From Nemania diffusa (Eukaryota > Ascomycota > Sordariomycetes > Xylariales > Xylariaceae): a stretch of 64,000 nucleotides of DNA. Both the position numbers and the translations under genes were made by a program. Positions 25,401 through 36,509 of the stretch are shown piece by piece. The stretch lies in NCBI GenBank assembly GCA_038501195.1, contig JBBPUQ010000006.1, positions 434,001 to 498,000 on the forward strand, in the 5' to 3' direction. The notes beneath the pieces were generated by a model. The model was not told the DNA's origin and made no database searches. It was given only the letters and a program-made list of their open reading frames with translations. Within the stretch, counting starts at the first letter, position 1. Every line of letters begins with the position of its first letter.

Positions 25401-27125
25401 ACTAGCAACGGAGTGCACGCAACTATCCCTTCTAGCAATGCACAAAACAGTCCTGCTAGACCATTTGAACACCAGGGCAAAACTAACTCAGGGGAAGGAT
25501 TCATGCTGGATTATAGTACAGTCCGTGTCCGACCCGAAAAGGCTCGATACTTACCAATTGGTTGGCGGCAAGACGCTACATCGCTTCAGGCTGTCCCTGC
25601 ATATCAGCACCTCGAAACGACCTCGATGGTTGACCACGGCCCAGCTACTGGAGGTAGTAGTCAAGTAATCGAACCTATTATGTCTGCACCTTATGGAAGT
25701 CAGCAGATAGTCCCTACCGAAGGTCAAGTAGAAGCTATCGTATCTCACGCGCGACGAATGAGTATTGGAAACGCAATTCCATCGATGGAAGGGCAGCAGG
25801 AAAATATCAATGATGCTAACATCCACCCAAAGCGCAAGGCGGGCGAAACAGACGGAGACGGTAAGGCATCGGGCCAGCCCACTCCTAAGAAGCTGGCAAA
25901 AGCTATCCAGCCACAAAAGGAGAGAGCTGGAGAAGCTAGTCTGTCTAAAGCTGCGAAAAAGAAGAAGAATAAGAACCGCAGTAATCAAGGTCAGCCAGCA
26001 GCAGCACCCGCAACACCCACAACACCCAACACCTCCATAACTCCGGTTTACGAGGCAGAGACATTCGAGCCCGCTATCGTCTCTTCGCACTTGCCACCGT
26101 ATCCCCAGCAAACTGGACATGAGGTAGGATCACAAGCGATGCCTCCACATACCACTAATCCTATTTACGTTCACATGGGCCCGGCTTCCGCAGTACCCGC
26201 CAACCTACGGGCTACCAGCAGCGAACCGTTCCCCGACTATCGAGACCTGATGTCTGGTACCCAGCTCCCAATCAGAGGCCACAAGCATCATACTCCTGCA
26301 TCGGGGCACTACAGATCTATGTCCAGCGACACATCAACGATCGCGCAGGACTTCGGCTGGAATAATCGGGGGTTGAACCCGGGGGCTCAGAACTTCGTCC
26401 CATCTCCTACCATGAGCCCCGGACCTCAGCAAGACAGCGGCAGCGGCAGCGGTAAGGGCAAAGGCAAGGGAAAGGCTAAGAAAGCAAAGCAAGGAGGGAA
26501 TGACCAGAGGAGCGCGAGCCAGGCCCCCTTAAACAGAAAGGCTAATGTTTCGACGCCTACTGGATTTAAGGACGTGGCACGACATAAGACCAAGAACAAC
26601 AAGAGCAACGAGGCCCGAGACACAGAGTCTCGCAATAGCAGCCCTAGCATTTCCAAAGTCACTAAAACAAACCTAATATCGGGCTCATCTTCCCTGCCCG
26701 CATCTCCCGAATCTTCCCGAGGGTCCAAAGCACAAAAAAAGAAGACCAAGCCCGCATTCAACAAGGCCGTCGGCTCCCAATTCGCAAACAAGGGCAAAAA
26801 CAAGGGTGCTGCTGAAAACACTGCCACCACAACTAAGGCGGTGGATGTCGACAAGCCAGAAGAGCCCGCGAAGCCCATTATAACCGCTGCCGACTTCCCC
26901 GCCCTCCCGCCACCGCAGCCATCCAGCGCGAAGCTGAAGCCGCTCCCGGCCCTGGCGCCTATTCCATTGCTGCACACCGGGGTGCGGGCATTCACGGGTC
27001 CCTGGCGGAAGGGAGCTACGGCGCCAGCTGCGAAAACTGAGGGCGCGGCTCCGAAGGAGAAAGATGATAGGAAGACTGATTCCGGGGAGATGCCGCCACC
27101 GGATGGCGAGCGGAAGGGGGGTTAG
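22416..27125 (+). CDS. large disordered RRM-like protein
   Basis: Four exons: 22416..23154, 23271..23450, 23518..24721 and 24788..27125, giving 1486 aa with consistent phases. The first 300 residues form a folded, mostly helical region (PGYFWWAAEVQRVCDELRR, DLYKYFDAYDIYHRGAQNLW, then SLRQYLEDIEAEDPFMDKF). Low-complexity Gln/Asn/Ser/Pro sequence follows. At about residues 655-730, spanning the third intron, lies an RRM-like unit: RTIFVSRL as RNP2-like, a helix EKAMELLRQHFAKYG, and NSVLVTFVN as RNP1-like. The C-terminal 700 residues are disordered, with Lys-rich clusters (AKKKKNKNR, SGKGKGKGKAKKAKQ) and a final PALPPPQPSSAKLKPLP. Features suggest an RNA-binding or mRNP-granule protein; I cannot name an orthologue. 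Confidence 0.8.
26436..26500. repeat. in-frame Gly/Ser/Lys simple repeat
   Basis: Within the RRM-like gene, ggcagc units are followed by aagggc/aaaggc units and encode alternating Gly-Ser then Gly-Lys residues. The tract is in frame and is likely a length-variable basic linker. Confidence 0.6.
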
Positions 27126-27956
27126 CTGCACGATTTGGCGATGAGTGTTGGGAAGGTAGTGCTTTGCTTTGTTTACGAAGATGAGTTCGTGACATATGCA
27201 CTGCAGTGGGTTCAGGGACTGGTAGTTTCACGGGCGGGAAAAACGCAAAGAGGGCTGTGCCGTGGGAGTTGAAAAGTTTCTATGTTTCGGGTTAGGGATG
27301 GTCTGTTTTGCTTTCCTTTCGGTTCGTCTGTGGGTAGTTTGCGGGATTGCCATGGAGGATGGCAAGTAATGGTTTGTGTCTGACACGAGAAATACGATAT
27401 AGTATGGTACGGCATGGTTGGACAGTCGCTTGGTTGGTGTGAAGAGTAATGCTTGTGTTATGAAAATGATAGCAAGTCATTCTCTAAGAATTGAGAGACA
27501 TTCTATCAACACTTCCCCGGTTGTTTTCGTATTATTAGGCTCATGATATCGTGAGAGTTGTGCAAACTACTTGATAATGATGCATTGTTACATTCTTATT
27601 TCGCCGTTCAATATTTTGTCGTGATAGACTTCTCATCCTTTGCATGATTTTGAAAGGGATGTCCACTTCTCTACTCCTATGAACATATCCGCTGCTCTGC
27701 TATTCCAGCCTTGAAGCCTTTGTAATAATGTGGGCTTCTGAGATAATCTGCTGCTTCAATATAGCAACGCTCAGGCTGCTGAGCACAATATTCAGCCTAA
27801 GCATTTAAAAGTAGGTATTGTCATATATTCATGCAGTTATAAACACAGTGCACCCGAACCTCGAGGCACTCTTAGCTTCAGGTATTTTGGCTTCTCCATC
27901 TTTGTGTCTTGACGCCGTCTATTTGTGTAGGTAGTGGTATAGGTATGGTATGCATA
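27126..27956. other. convergent intergenic region
   Basis: 3' flanks of the RRM-like gene and the NDUFA2 gene. AT content rises from 27450. No gene, repeat or hairpin stands out. Confidence 0.45.
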
Positions 27957-28632
27957 TCATACATCGCTCTTCACCAGCGTTGCTACGGCGTCCTCAATCT
28001 GCTTGTCGGATAGTCCTATTTATAGAGTTGGCGTTAGTCCTCTGATTTATTATATAATCTATTGTACTTCCTTCTTCCATTTTTACGGATGACGGCTTAC
28101 CTTCTAATGACTGTGACTTCTCTACTCCAAATGCTGTATTTATTCGGTATTAGCACTTCCTTGTCTCTTATGTTTCTTTCTTTTGATGTCTCTTCTGCTA
28201 TGCTTGCAAACAATTGAACCTTGAGAGAGCGTGCGAGGAATATGCAGGGCCTTATAACGAACCGTATCGAGCGTAGACCTTGGGGATTGTTCCAGCTGCT
28301 TCGCGCATAAGGATGGGTGTGTGTGGGTTGTTCTTCTTCATGGTCGGGTAGGCGCGCGTAAGGAATGTCCTGGATATTATAATATCTATTAGTCCCAGGC
28401 TAACATGTGCTATATCTCAAGATCTCTGTGGCTGAGTGTCGACCAAAAAGCGAGATCTATGCCGTGTTGGTGTCGTCGTCGATAGGATGAGTGATATCGA
28501 GGCATGCATGCATGGTTTAAATAGGTACATGGATTGGAGTCGAACGCACCTCGTCGCAGCGCTCGTCTCGCCCTGGCAGAACAAGAAGCGGACCTCCTTC
28601 AGGGCCTGGCCAAAGGCGTATTTACTCGACAT
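27957..28632 (-). CDS. NADH:ubiquinone oxidoreductase 10.5-kDa subunit (NDUFA2/B8)
   Basis: Four exons on the minus strand: 28550..28632, 28263..28369, 28101..28133 and 27957..28015, giving 93 aa. The product starts MSSKYAFGQALKEVRFLFCQ, then SAATRTFLTRAYPTMKKNNP, HTPILMREAAGTIPKVYARY, AFGVEKSQSLEGLSDKQIED and a short tail. This agrees with my memory of the Neurospora 10.5-kDa complex I subunit and NDUFA2 in length and motif order. It is a thioredoxin-fold accessory subunit of the peripheral arm of complex I, on the matrix side of the inner mitochondrial membrane. Three of the gene's four exons are very short, which an ORF search alone would miss. It is divergent from the MPC2 gene, with 519 bp between start codons. 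Confidence 0.92.
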
Positions 28633-29151
28633 CTTGGCGGTTCGGTTCCGCCGGCAGGGAGTTAAGTATGGTCGGTCGGTCTGAGGGTGATCGTAGATGT
28701 CGATGAAATAAAGTTGCTGTACCTTAGCTTCAAGGACAGGGTGCAGCTATCTACATAGGTACCTAGGCCGGTAGCGTAGTTCTCCATTCAAAGCCAATGC
28801 ATTTCCAAGCAGCCAGCATCTCTCCAGCTACATCCTTCAACCAATTAAATTGCCCAATTAAATCCCATGGGTTTTATTGAATCGATATTGCCTAACTGCA
28901 TACATCTACTCTTAGTACAGATCTATGCATTAAAACGGACATTCCTACGTAGGGGTCCCTCCGATTAGCTCCGGAGTCCCCAACAACATTTCCAAGATCT
29001 TTTTCTTAGTCTAGATACCTATACCACAATTCACTATCGCCGGACAACTCTCCTCTCCGCCACCCTCCTGTCGCCAACACCCCGATCGATTCGCATTCCT
29101 CGGTACGGATTAGATCAATTGCGCAAGCACAGTCTTGAAAACTCTACAACA
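28633..29151. promoter_or_regulatory. shared divergent promoter of NDUFA2 and MPC2 genes
   Basis: This 519-bp gap holds both 5' flanks. It includes a taggtacctagg palindrome at about 28758, two ccaattaaat-like CCAAT boxes near 28850, and a C/T-rich leader next to the MPC2 start. Both products act at the mitochondrial inner membrane, so co-regulation is likely, but this is an inference from position. Confidence 0.5.
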
Positions 29152-29830
29152 ATGCCTCCCACGACGACCATGTTCCGCGCCGCCAGGCCCATCTTCCAGC
29201 AGACCTCACGTGCGGCCTTCCGGAGTCAGTTCGCCCGCACTTCCGGCCGCCGCTTTCAGAGCACTTCCGCCGGCAGTGAGGGTCCCTCCGCCCAGCAACA
29301 ACAGACCTGGTTTAAGCGCATGTGGGATTCGCCCATTGGCTTCAAGACGGTACATTTCTGGTGAGTAACAGTCTGGTCTATGTCATCCGGATGCCGGGTA
29401 CAAAGGATGCCAGCCCATATCATCCACCCACCGTACACTCCTCCTGTTCCGCCCTACTTGTATTGCCATATCCCGTCACATAACTCCCTCTCGCTTTCCC
29501 CTCCTCCGTCATTGATAGTACGAGTATAAAACTAACCACAACACACCGCAATCTAGGGCTCCCGTAATGAAATGGGCTCTCGTCATCGCCGGAATCGGCG
29601 ACTTTGCGCGCCCCGCCGACAAGCTCTCCGTGACACAGAACGCCGCCCTCACCGCCACCGGCGCCATCTGGACGCGCTGGTGCTTCGTCATCACCCCGCA
29701 GAACTACCTCCTCGCCGCCGTCAACTTCTTCCTCGGCTGCGTCGGCGTCGCCCAGCTCACCCGCATCGCCCTGCACAACTCCTCGCAGAAGAAGCTAGCC
29801 GCGGCTGAAAATAAGGAGGCCTCGACATAG
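29152..29830 (+). CDS. mitochondrial pyruvate carrier subunit (MPC2 type)
   Basis: Two exons, 29152..29360 and 29557..29830, giving 160 aa. An Arg/Ser/Gln-rich presequence (FRAARPIFQQTSRAAFRSQF) is followed by the MPC core: SPIGFKTVHFWAPVMKWAL, IAGIGDFARPADKLSVTQN, ALTATGAIWTRWCFVITPQN and YLLAAVNFFLGCVGVAQL. The split codon at the intron makes the conserved Trp of HFWAP. With a partner of the MPC1 type it forms the hetero-oligomer that imports pyruvate across the inner membrane. The presequence is longer than in yeast Mpc2. A second Met at 29170 is a possible alternative start. The 196-bp intron is long for this region. Confidence 0.93.
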
Positions 29831-30717
29831 AATAGGCGGATTAGGCGGATCTAAGTCGTAGTGATGGCGCGATCTCCGGTAAATAACGAAGGAGTGGTTA
29901 TGTGTGCGAGATAGGGTCCCATCGGTTGGAGGACTGCATGATAGGAAGATGGGTGAGGCGGATTGGATCAATATGGTCGTCTGCAACTATAGATGGTGGC
30001 AACCGGGCAAAATGAGAGCATTATACACATCGTTGCCCCGGTGGTTCGGTTCACGGCATACAAGAGGGTGTTGGGTTCTTGCATTGGCGGTGTATGTACA
30101 CAACTAAGAAGACGAGGTCTGTCATACGGCACGGGATTATATCTTCAACTGTTTCCCTCGTCCCGACTGGGTATATTTGGCAGGTTAGAGCTACTGTACA
30201 GTTAGTACCTTTATGCCACATACCACTAGGCATTCTAGTGGGTTTCAAATTTATTCGTCTTTTGATTTATCGTTTGATTTGTTAGTCTTGGTAAAATTAG
30301 ATTCTTGCCTTGTTTTATTGACTATCACGATCCCACGTGGCAGATGTGTTATCGAGGTCGTAAGGTGAAAAGTCTATCCTTACCTACGGGCACCTGAGGG
30401 TTTATTCAGGGCTACTCAGCTACTCACTCCCTATGTCTCCCCTTCCCCTTTCTGTTCACCTATTGTTTAGACTAATACGGTAAATATCTAGATACTTGCC
30501 AATAGCATATAGTTAGAACAGCGAAGAGTAATAGCATGATGAATATGCTTTAAAAAGGAGGCCTTGTTTCTACACAGGTACTTGTTGTACCTATTAACCA
30601 TGCCGATTATAATCTACACCCAGCCCCATAGAGGCGACAGAGGAAAATAGGGGTGCTATAAAGAAAACATATCCTCTATGTCCCAGACCACGTTGCTCGT
30701 CATGATGCACACCAACT
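29831..30717. other. convergent intergenic region, no gene seen
   Basis: 3' flanks of the MPC2 gene and the UBX-domain gene. Short frames occur on both strands without family features. Composition is mildly AT-rich. Confidence 0.45.
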
Positions 30718-32527
30718 CTACCTTGCGTCCTCATCCTCGTCTTCATTGCGTGGTTCGAAATTAAGCTAGGGGTGATCAGTTCAGTACCAGGAAACGAGTG
30801 AGAAAGGAAATTCGAAAAGAAAAATAAGCGAGGAATATAAGACAGACAGACAGACATACCGAATTCCCATTATAAAGCTGCGCATCCCCCCTCCTGGAGC
30901 GCAAATTCTCCATGGGCACATCATCCCGCCTCGCCCCAGGCTGTCTCTCCCCCCCTCCCCCTCCCCCACCCCCACCAAAAAACAGCGCGAAGAACCCCCC
31001 GATAGACGCCATGACGGCCCCGCAAAGCGACGACACAACCCCGAGCACAGGCGCCAGCACGCCCCCAGCCCGCGCATAGGCAACGCTGTGCGCCGCAGGC
31101 ACGAGCACGAGCGTCGCCGACGGCGCGAGGCCGAGCGCCGCAAGCGACTCGGCCTCCTCGCGCGCCGCGAGCGCGCGGTTGGGCTGCGGCGCGAGCACGA
31201 CGCGGAAGGTGTACGGCGCGTCGCCGTCGGTGCGCGAAGCGTCGACCCAGGACCGCACGTCCGATCCCAGGGTCCCCGAGGCCGGGAAGCGCGCGCGCAG
31301 CGTGGCGCCGTCAAGGAGGCGGACCTGCAGGTTGCAGTGGGCGCCGGCGCTGGCGCCGGTGCGGGGGGGCATGGGGCGCTGGTGCGTGAGGGCGATGGCG
31401 GCGTCGGGGCTGGCGGGGGTGGTGAGATCGGCGGCGCCTAGGAGGGTGCGGGCGCGGCGCTCGGCGGCGTCGCGCTCGCGGCGCGCGCGCTTGTCGTCTT
31501 CGATGCGCTTGAGGATGCGCTTGCGCTCTTCGTTGACGTGGTGTTTGCGCAGCTTGACCTCGTTCGCGTGCGCCTGCTCGGCGGCGGTCGGTGGCTGGGT
31601 TCCTGGCACGGCTCTGGCCTTGCCCTTTTTCTCGGCCGACAGGCGCTTCTCTTCTTCTGATGGCGCTGGTGGTGGTGGTGATGATGAGCTGGCTGGTGTG
31701 GCTGCAGGTTGGACATCATCGTATAAGCTGTCGTCGTTGTGTGATGGCTGAGTCGTGGTGCTCTGCGGCACAGGGTTGGCAACTGGCGTTGGTGTAGGTA
31801 CTGAAGATGACGAGGGCTGACTTGGCCTTGCGCTAGATTCGTTTGCTTTGCTGAGTCTCCGGATGAATTCCTCTTTGCTAGTCCCCCCTGCGATGTACTC
31901 CTTCAGTTGCCCGTTTCTATGCCATGTGAGCTCTGTTCTTGTACTACTTCCGAAGGCCCTGACGAGACAACTAAGGCTCATTCATAGAGAGAGAATAGGG
32001 CATTTGCGTACTGTATTACTACAATAGTAGGCTTCTTAGGTACTGGGAAAAGGGCTTCAAGGTAGCCAGCCTCTTCCGACCCTGCGGATAGCCTCAGGAT
32101 CACGGATTGGCTCTCAAGGTCAGACCGTATCTATTATCAAGATCAGATTCATTGTCTCCTGAATTTCAGCTTGGTTTGGCAGCTCACAGAATCGTCTGTG
32201 AGAAACTCGTTCTCCCATTGCTCACTCTCAGTCCCACCGTCTGTATGTGAATATTAGTCCGCTACATGTTATCGTCCGGGGACTCGATAGCACGCAAAGA
32301 AGCAAAGAAAGAATAAAAATTTAAGATATAAGGGGCATATGAAGCGCTTGCATGTCATAACAATAGCGTTGCTGGTGTCGGCCTCCCAGGTGTTGGGTAG
32401 ATAATTATGACATAAAAGCGACGTTGAGAGTTGAGGTGCTTATCTTACCCGTGACAAAGCAGACGACCTTTTTCGATTGCTGGAGGGCAGTCGATATGCC
32501 GTCCTGTAAACTCCCCTCAAAAAACAT
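30718..32527 (-). CDS. UBX-domain protein of the UBXN4/erasin type
   Basis: Five exons on the minus strand: 32449..32527, 32188..32240, 32012..32130, 30860..31916 and 30718..30765, giving 451 aa. The N-terminal 85 residues form a thioredoxin-like UAS-type domain: MFFEGSLQDGISTALQQSKK, ESEQWENEFLTDDS, LEALFPVPKKPTIVVIQNGQ. A Ser/Pro/Thr-rich linker and a charged coiled coil (LRKHHVNEERKRILKRIEDD) follow. The UBX fold is at about residues 260-345, starting NLQVRLLDGATLRARFP. A hydrophobic hairpin (APVLGVVSSLCGAVMASIGG) comes near the end, then the conserved-looking YNGNSLNFEPRNEDEDEDAR tail. UBX domains recruit Cdc48/p97; this architecture suggests an ER-membrane ERAD factor. The last intron begins with a (gtct)n repeat. 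Confidence 0.88.
30841..30857. repeat. gaca tetranucleotide microsatellite in an intron
   Basis: Four to five gaca units sit directly beside the 5' splice site of the last intron of the UBX-domain gene. Length change here could affect donor-site context. Confidence 0.6.
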
Positions 32528-32904
32528 GATTGGTGATTTCCTAGCTCTGATATTGGGGTTCCGGGCTTGATGAGCTTGTGTAAATCATAAGGTGGCGTTG
32601 GGTGGCTTTTATGAGTGAGTGAGACCCGTCGAGGTTGGATAATTGTCAGCTGGTTCAATCAGTTGACCGTAGATAGCTGTTATCGTATCTTGGGGAAGCC
32701 TGCTGTCGCCGCCTGATGCCTAAGTTTTAAGAAACGGTTGCGCGTGTACCGGCCAGTCACCAGAAGGCTGTTTGTTCAAATGACGATATATTAAATAAAT
32801 AGACAATACCTAAAGGACACGGCGATAATCTGCAGGTTACATTAGGTAACCTACCCATCAGCTTATAGCAGGGGCACTGGGCACTCTGGAAGTTGCCTGT
32901 CGTT
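32528..32904. other. short intergenic region upstream of the UBX-domain gene
   Basis: Promoter side of the UBX-domain gene up to the MITE. No gene seen. It ends in cctgtcgtt, the left copy of the 9-bp target duplication. Confidence 0.45.
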
Positions 32905-33418
32905 CGCCTCAGTTATTCGTAGAGGACGTTCTACTATCCGTAGAGGAATCTAAACCCTATTGGGAAAGGTGTCCCGCTGAAGCTTGGACCTGCTCCGATC
33001 CCCACCTAATTTATACGTGCTGTAGAGCTAACCCTAGCAAATCCTCGATTTCTATCTAGAAATACAGTCGGTCCTACCAACTAAGCAACCTGCAAGTACA
33101 AAGTTTGCCACTAAGCCACAATAATATATGCGTAAGCCACTGCAGCCACAATAACTTAACTGCTACGCTGCAGTTTTAAATAACGTGAAACCTATTTTGA
33201 CTTAAAGATATTTGTTTCTAGTAAAAACTACTGCTAAATGTTTGTACCTGCAGGTAATAGATTTGACTGTTGTTTTTTTTATTGCTCGATCATTTTTGAG
33301 GTTGTTTATACAAATTGGGTAAGAATCAGAGAAATATATGGGTTTTTAGAGGGTCTTTCTGAAAAGGGTTTAGATTCCTCTACGGATAGTAGAACGTCCT
33401 CTACGAATAACCAAGGCG
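32905..33418. mobile_element. MULE-type MITE (non-autonomous Mutator-like element)
   Basis: A 514-bp element bounded by 54-bp terminal inverted repeats, 32905..32958 and 33365..33418. Reading inward, 52 of 54 positions match, with only the ca/tg dinucleotide after cgcct differing. The 9-bp direct repeat cctgtcgtt flanks it exactly (32896..32904 and 33419..33427). Long TIRs with a 9-bp duplication are the hallmark of Mutator-like elements. The interior is AT-rich and has no transposase frame, so mobility would need an autonomous relative elsewhere. The near-identity of the ends suggests a fairly recent insertion. Confidence 0.85.
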
Positions 33419-35144
33419 CCTGTCGTTAACAAGCTTATCCACTTAATACATCATGTCTTTATCCGATACAGCAATAATAGCCACTACCTTCATAAATTAG
33501 TTACCCCGATATAACTTGTGAACTTGCTCATCACTTTTGAACTTTTATATTTGAGACTGTTATGGGCTTTTGAGACCGTTTCTTGCCTACCTAGCCATGC
33601 TTGAGACCGTTGCTGCGAAAGTTTTGGCTGTCAACACTTAAGGCAACTTCAAGTCATCTGCCACTGCTAACAGGGAACTGGCAGCCCCTATTATACTACA
33701 CTTTAGCACACTCTCAGGCAGCTCTCTATCACTTTATTTTCTGGAGAGCACCTCAATACCACATCATCTAGAGATCTCCCGCGCTGGTTCATCATCCCCC
33801 CTTTACGCGCTTCCTCTGGAACCTCGTTTTCCGCGAGATTGTGTACGTGGATACTGAATATGTACCCTAACTACAAAAAAATCCTTGTTCACAAATCCAA
33901 ATTTACCCGTTAGTGAAATAGGTTCTTTCACCCATGTTTAATAATACCCTTCACTGGTAAGCACTCTCCAGGTTAGTATGAGGCGTAGCGTGGTGTCATG
34001 TGATAAAGTAACAAGACACTATAGGGTGGCTATATCTATGGATTTGGCTATATGTAAGGGACCTTCGGTCCCCCTTATAGATCTAGGAGGTCAGGAATCA
34101 ATTGATCTATCGATTGAGCCCTATACTACACCCTTCTTCCTAGCTGCGACAGGACTTCTATTCACTCTGTGACCCCCTCCTCTGGCACGTGGGGCGCCCA
34201 GCGTAGGTTCGTGTCAACATAGGCCACAAAGGAAGCGAAGACAAAGTAACTCAGGTAATACTCGATCCGGTGGCCAGGCAGAATAAACAACCTCACGAAG
34301 AGCTGGACAGATACTCCTGTAGCAGAGAGCGCAAGCACGAGCGCTGGCATGACCCCTTAGAGTATGGAGATGCTCAGCTATCGTCATCATCTCGTCTGAT
34401 AGGGGCGAGCCGTGAGGTTGCAACGAGGAGAATTCAATGGTACTTGCAGCTCACAGAAACGAAGTCAGCCTAGAGTCCTAGACTATACAGACTATGTTTA
34501 GGGTTCTCTCCTCCCCAAGATAAAGTAGAGGTATGTATCCGTATGCTGATCTAATAAGAGCTGTAGATCCCAGGCATAGTATTTATTAGCATGGCCGCTA
34601 GGTCCGGGAGCTACAGATCTCGTAGCAAACGAGGCTAGGAGCAAAAAAAGTGAACCATATTGCGCATGACGACGATGTCGACGACGACGACAACGATGGC
34701 GGCCTAACCTGGGCTAGAAAATTAGTTAAAAACTCCGTTTTTTCCTGCCGCTGAAGTCATTTCTGAACAGATTCAACTGTAGAATTCGTGTTTTCATGTA
34801 GTCTTCAGCGTTTGCGGCTTTCAATTACCTGAATATTAGGGAGCTGGCATTGGTAGTGTTTCGTTTTTTCTTTTTGCTCCCAGCCTCGGCAAACATTGGC
34901 TTGGAAATCCCTTGCTCGGTACTCGAACATCCACAATCACTACCCCACACTCTCACAACACCCCCTGAATGCAAGTCCGTACTCGCGCTCAAGTTTACAG
35001 AAGAATACAGACGAGTAGGGGGGAAAGGTTTTTCTATTGGGAAATTCAAATAACTGGCTCCTCACTCGGTCCAACTTATTGCAGGGCTGGCACGAGCCAT
35101 GACTTTCAGTTAACTTATTGCTACCGAACTCGCTTACTGCCGCC
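33419..35144. other. gene-poor stretch, possible gene relics
   Basis: About 1.7 kb without a supported gene. A minus-strand frame at 34162..34350 encodes a hydrophobic segment (RIEYYLSYFVFASFVAYVDT) that could be a relic of a membrane-protein gene, but it is too short to assign. A gacgacgatgtcgacgacgacgac microsatellite-like tract lies near 34666. Ends of unrelated repeats may be present at 33540..33620, where ttgagaccgt recurs. Confidence 0.4.
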
Positions 35145-36148
35145 TTACTCCCATGGGTGCCCATCCTTGCCCAGCTTGGCATTCAGAAAAGCTCGACTGA
35201 GCAGATTGTCACGAACAATCTGATCCTTATGGGCCTCCATCTCCTCGATATCCCCTGGTCCTATGTTAAAAAGGCGGCTATTTCTGAGCAATAGAAAAGG
35301 CTTACAGTTTACGCTGACTATGCCGCCGCGCATCCATTCAGCGCGCGGAGTAGACAGAAAAAGTGTCCAGCTACCGCTGAGAGCAGCGCTGTCTTTAGCA
35401 TACGGCTTTAACGCCTCGAGCGTCATTTCGGTTTGGACAATTCCGGGGATAAGCATAAAAACGCGGATACCCGGCTGCTCGACGTGCAGATGCTCCAAAA
35501 TACCGACGAAGGCTAGCTTGGACGCGGTATAGCTTGACAGGCCTGGAAACACAGTAGAAAGGGTAGCCGTTATTAAGGTGATAACGGTCCCGGCGCCGTC
35601 TGCTTGCGCGAGAAAACGGTGCGTTACTATGTACGACCCTCGCACGTTAACGTCGAAGTCGCGGAAATATGCCGCGGCATTTTCGGCGGCGCCGACGTAG
35701 CTTTGACTTAGACTTCCCGCGCTGTTGATCAGGACGTCGATTTTACCGACTGCTTTTTTAGCTGTCGCGAAAAGCGCTGCAACGGAAGCTTCGTCTGTAA
35801 TATCGGCTGTCTGGGCCAAGACCTTAGTACCGGGTGCGGCGAAACTCCGGAGCTGCGTAGCGACGCTCTCAAGCACGTCGGCTTTGCGCCCGGTGATTAC
35901 AACACCGGAAGCTCCCGCGGTAACCCACGATTCGGCAATGGCCTAGCACTTGTTGGTTATGCGAAAGGACGTCTCCGGGAAAGCGTGCTTACCTTGGCTA
36001 TGCCGCCGGAAACGCCGGTAATAAGAACGGTTTTTCCCTTGGCCGACAGCTCTGGCTGGGTTGACTCTAACGGCGGATAAACATCACGGCGGACCTTCTT
36101 GGTCAGCTGGTAGGGCAGGGTGAAGGCGTTAGGGTCGGAATAGTCCAT
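35145..36148 (-). CDS. short-chain dehydrogenase/reductase
   Basis: Three exons on the minus strand: 35993..36148, 35306..35942 and 35145..35254, giving 300 aa. The Rossmann motif is TGVSGGIAKAIAE (residues 45-57), followed by VVITGRK, the INSAG variant of NNAG (124-128), and the active-site YTASK (Tyr190, Lys194). The position 13 residues before Tyr is Thr177 rather than the usual Ser. The tail GGIVSVNWDIEEMEAHKDQI is assembled across the second intron by choosing the acceptor at 35255, which removes an in-frame intron. The protein should oxidise or reduce an alcohol/ketone with NAD(P). It lies divergently from the acyl-CoA oxidase-like gene 361 bp away. Substrate unknown. Confidence 0.87.
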
Positions 36149-36157
36149 TGTAGTTAA

Positions 36158-36175
36158 GTGTGTGTGTGTGTGTAG
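36158..36175. repeat. (GT)n microsatellite in a divergent promoter
   Basis: An uninterrupted gt run lies just upstream of the SDR start, within the 361-bp gap to the acyl-CoA oxidase-like gene. It is a candidate for length polymorphism that could alter expression of either gene. Confidence 0.65.
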
Positions 36176-36509
36176 TTGTCGTTGATGGGCACAACCGATG
36201 CGTGGGGCTGCTTCTTGGTAAGTATCTTATTAATAGGCGTGTTTCCTGCAAGAACCCATGCTGTATCCACCGCAGCCCGCTCTTATTCTCTTCCAAAACG
36301 GCCTCAAATAGAGCTCCATATATGGGGATTACTGAGCACCATCTCACGCGTTGTTAACATCTCCATACCAGGGACGTTTTCCAATACAATATCGAATATG
36401 GGCCTCTCAGAGCACCTGGCCGTGTCACCATGTCACCATTTCTACTCCCCTTCTGCCCGTCTACATTCGATTACGACATTGCTCTCGTCTGCTGCTACCT
36501 CTAACAGTT

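Noticed and set aside
31088..31751. Plus-strand Arg-rich frames opposite the UBX gene
   Set aside because: Low-complexity antisense of a GC-rich coding exon; no family features.
34162..34423. Hydrophobic minus-strand frames that could be a membrane protein
   Set aside because: Too short, no neighbouring exons in phase, and no family recognised; kept only as a possible relic in the regional note.
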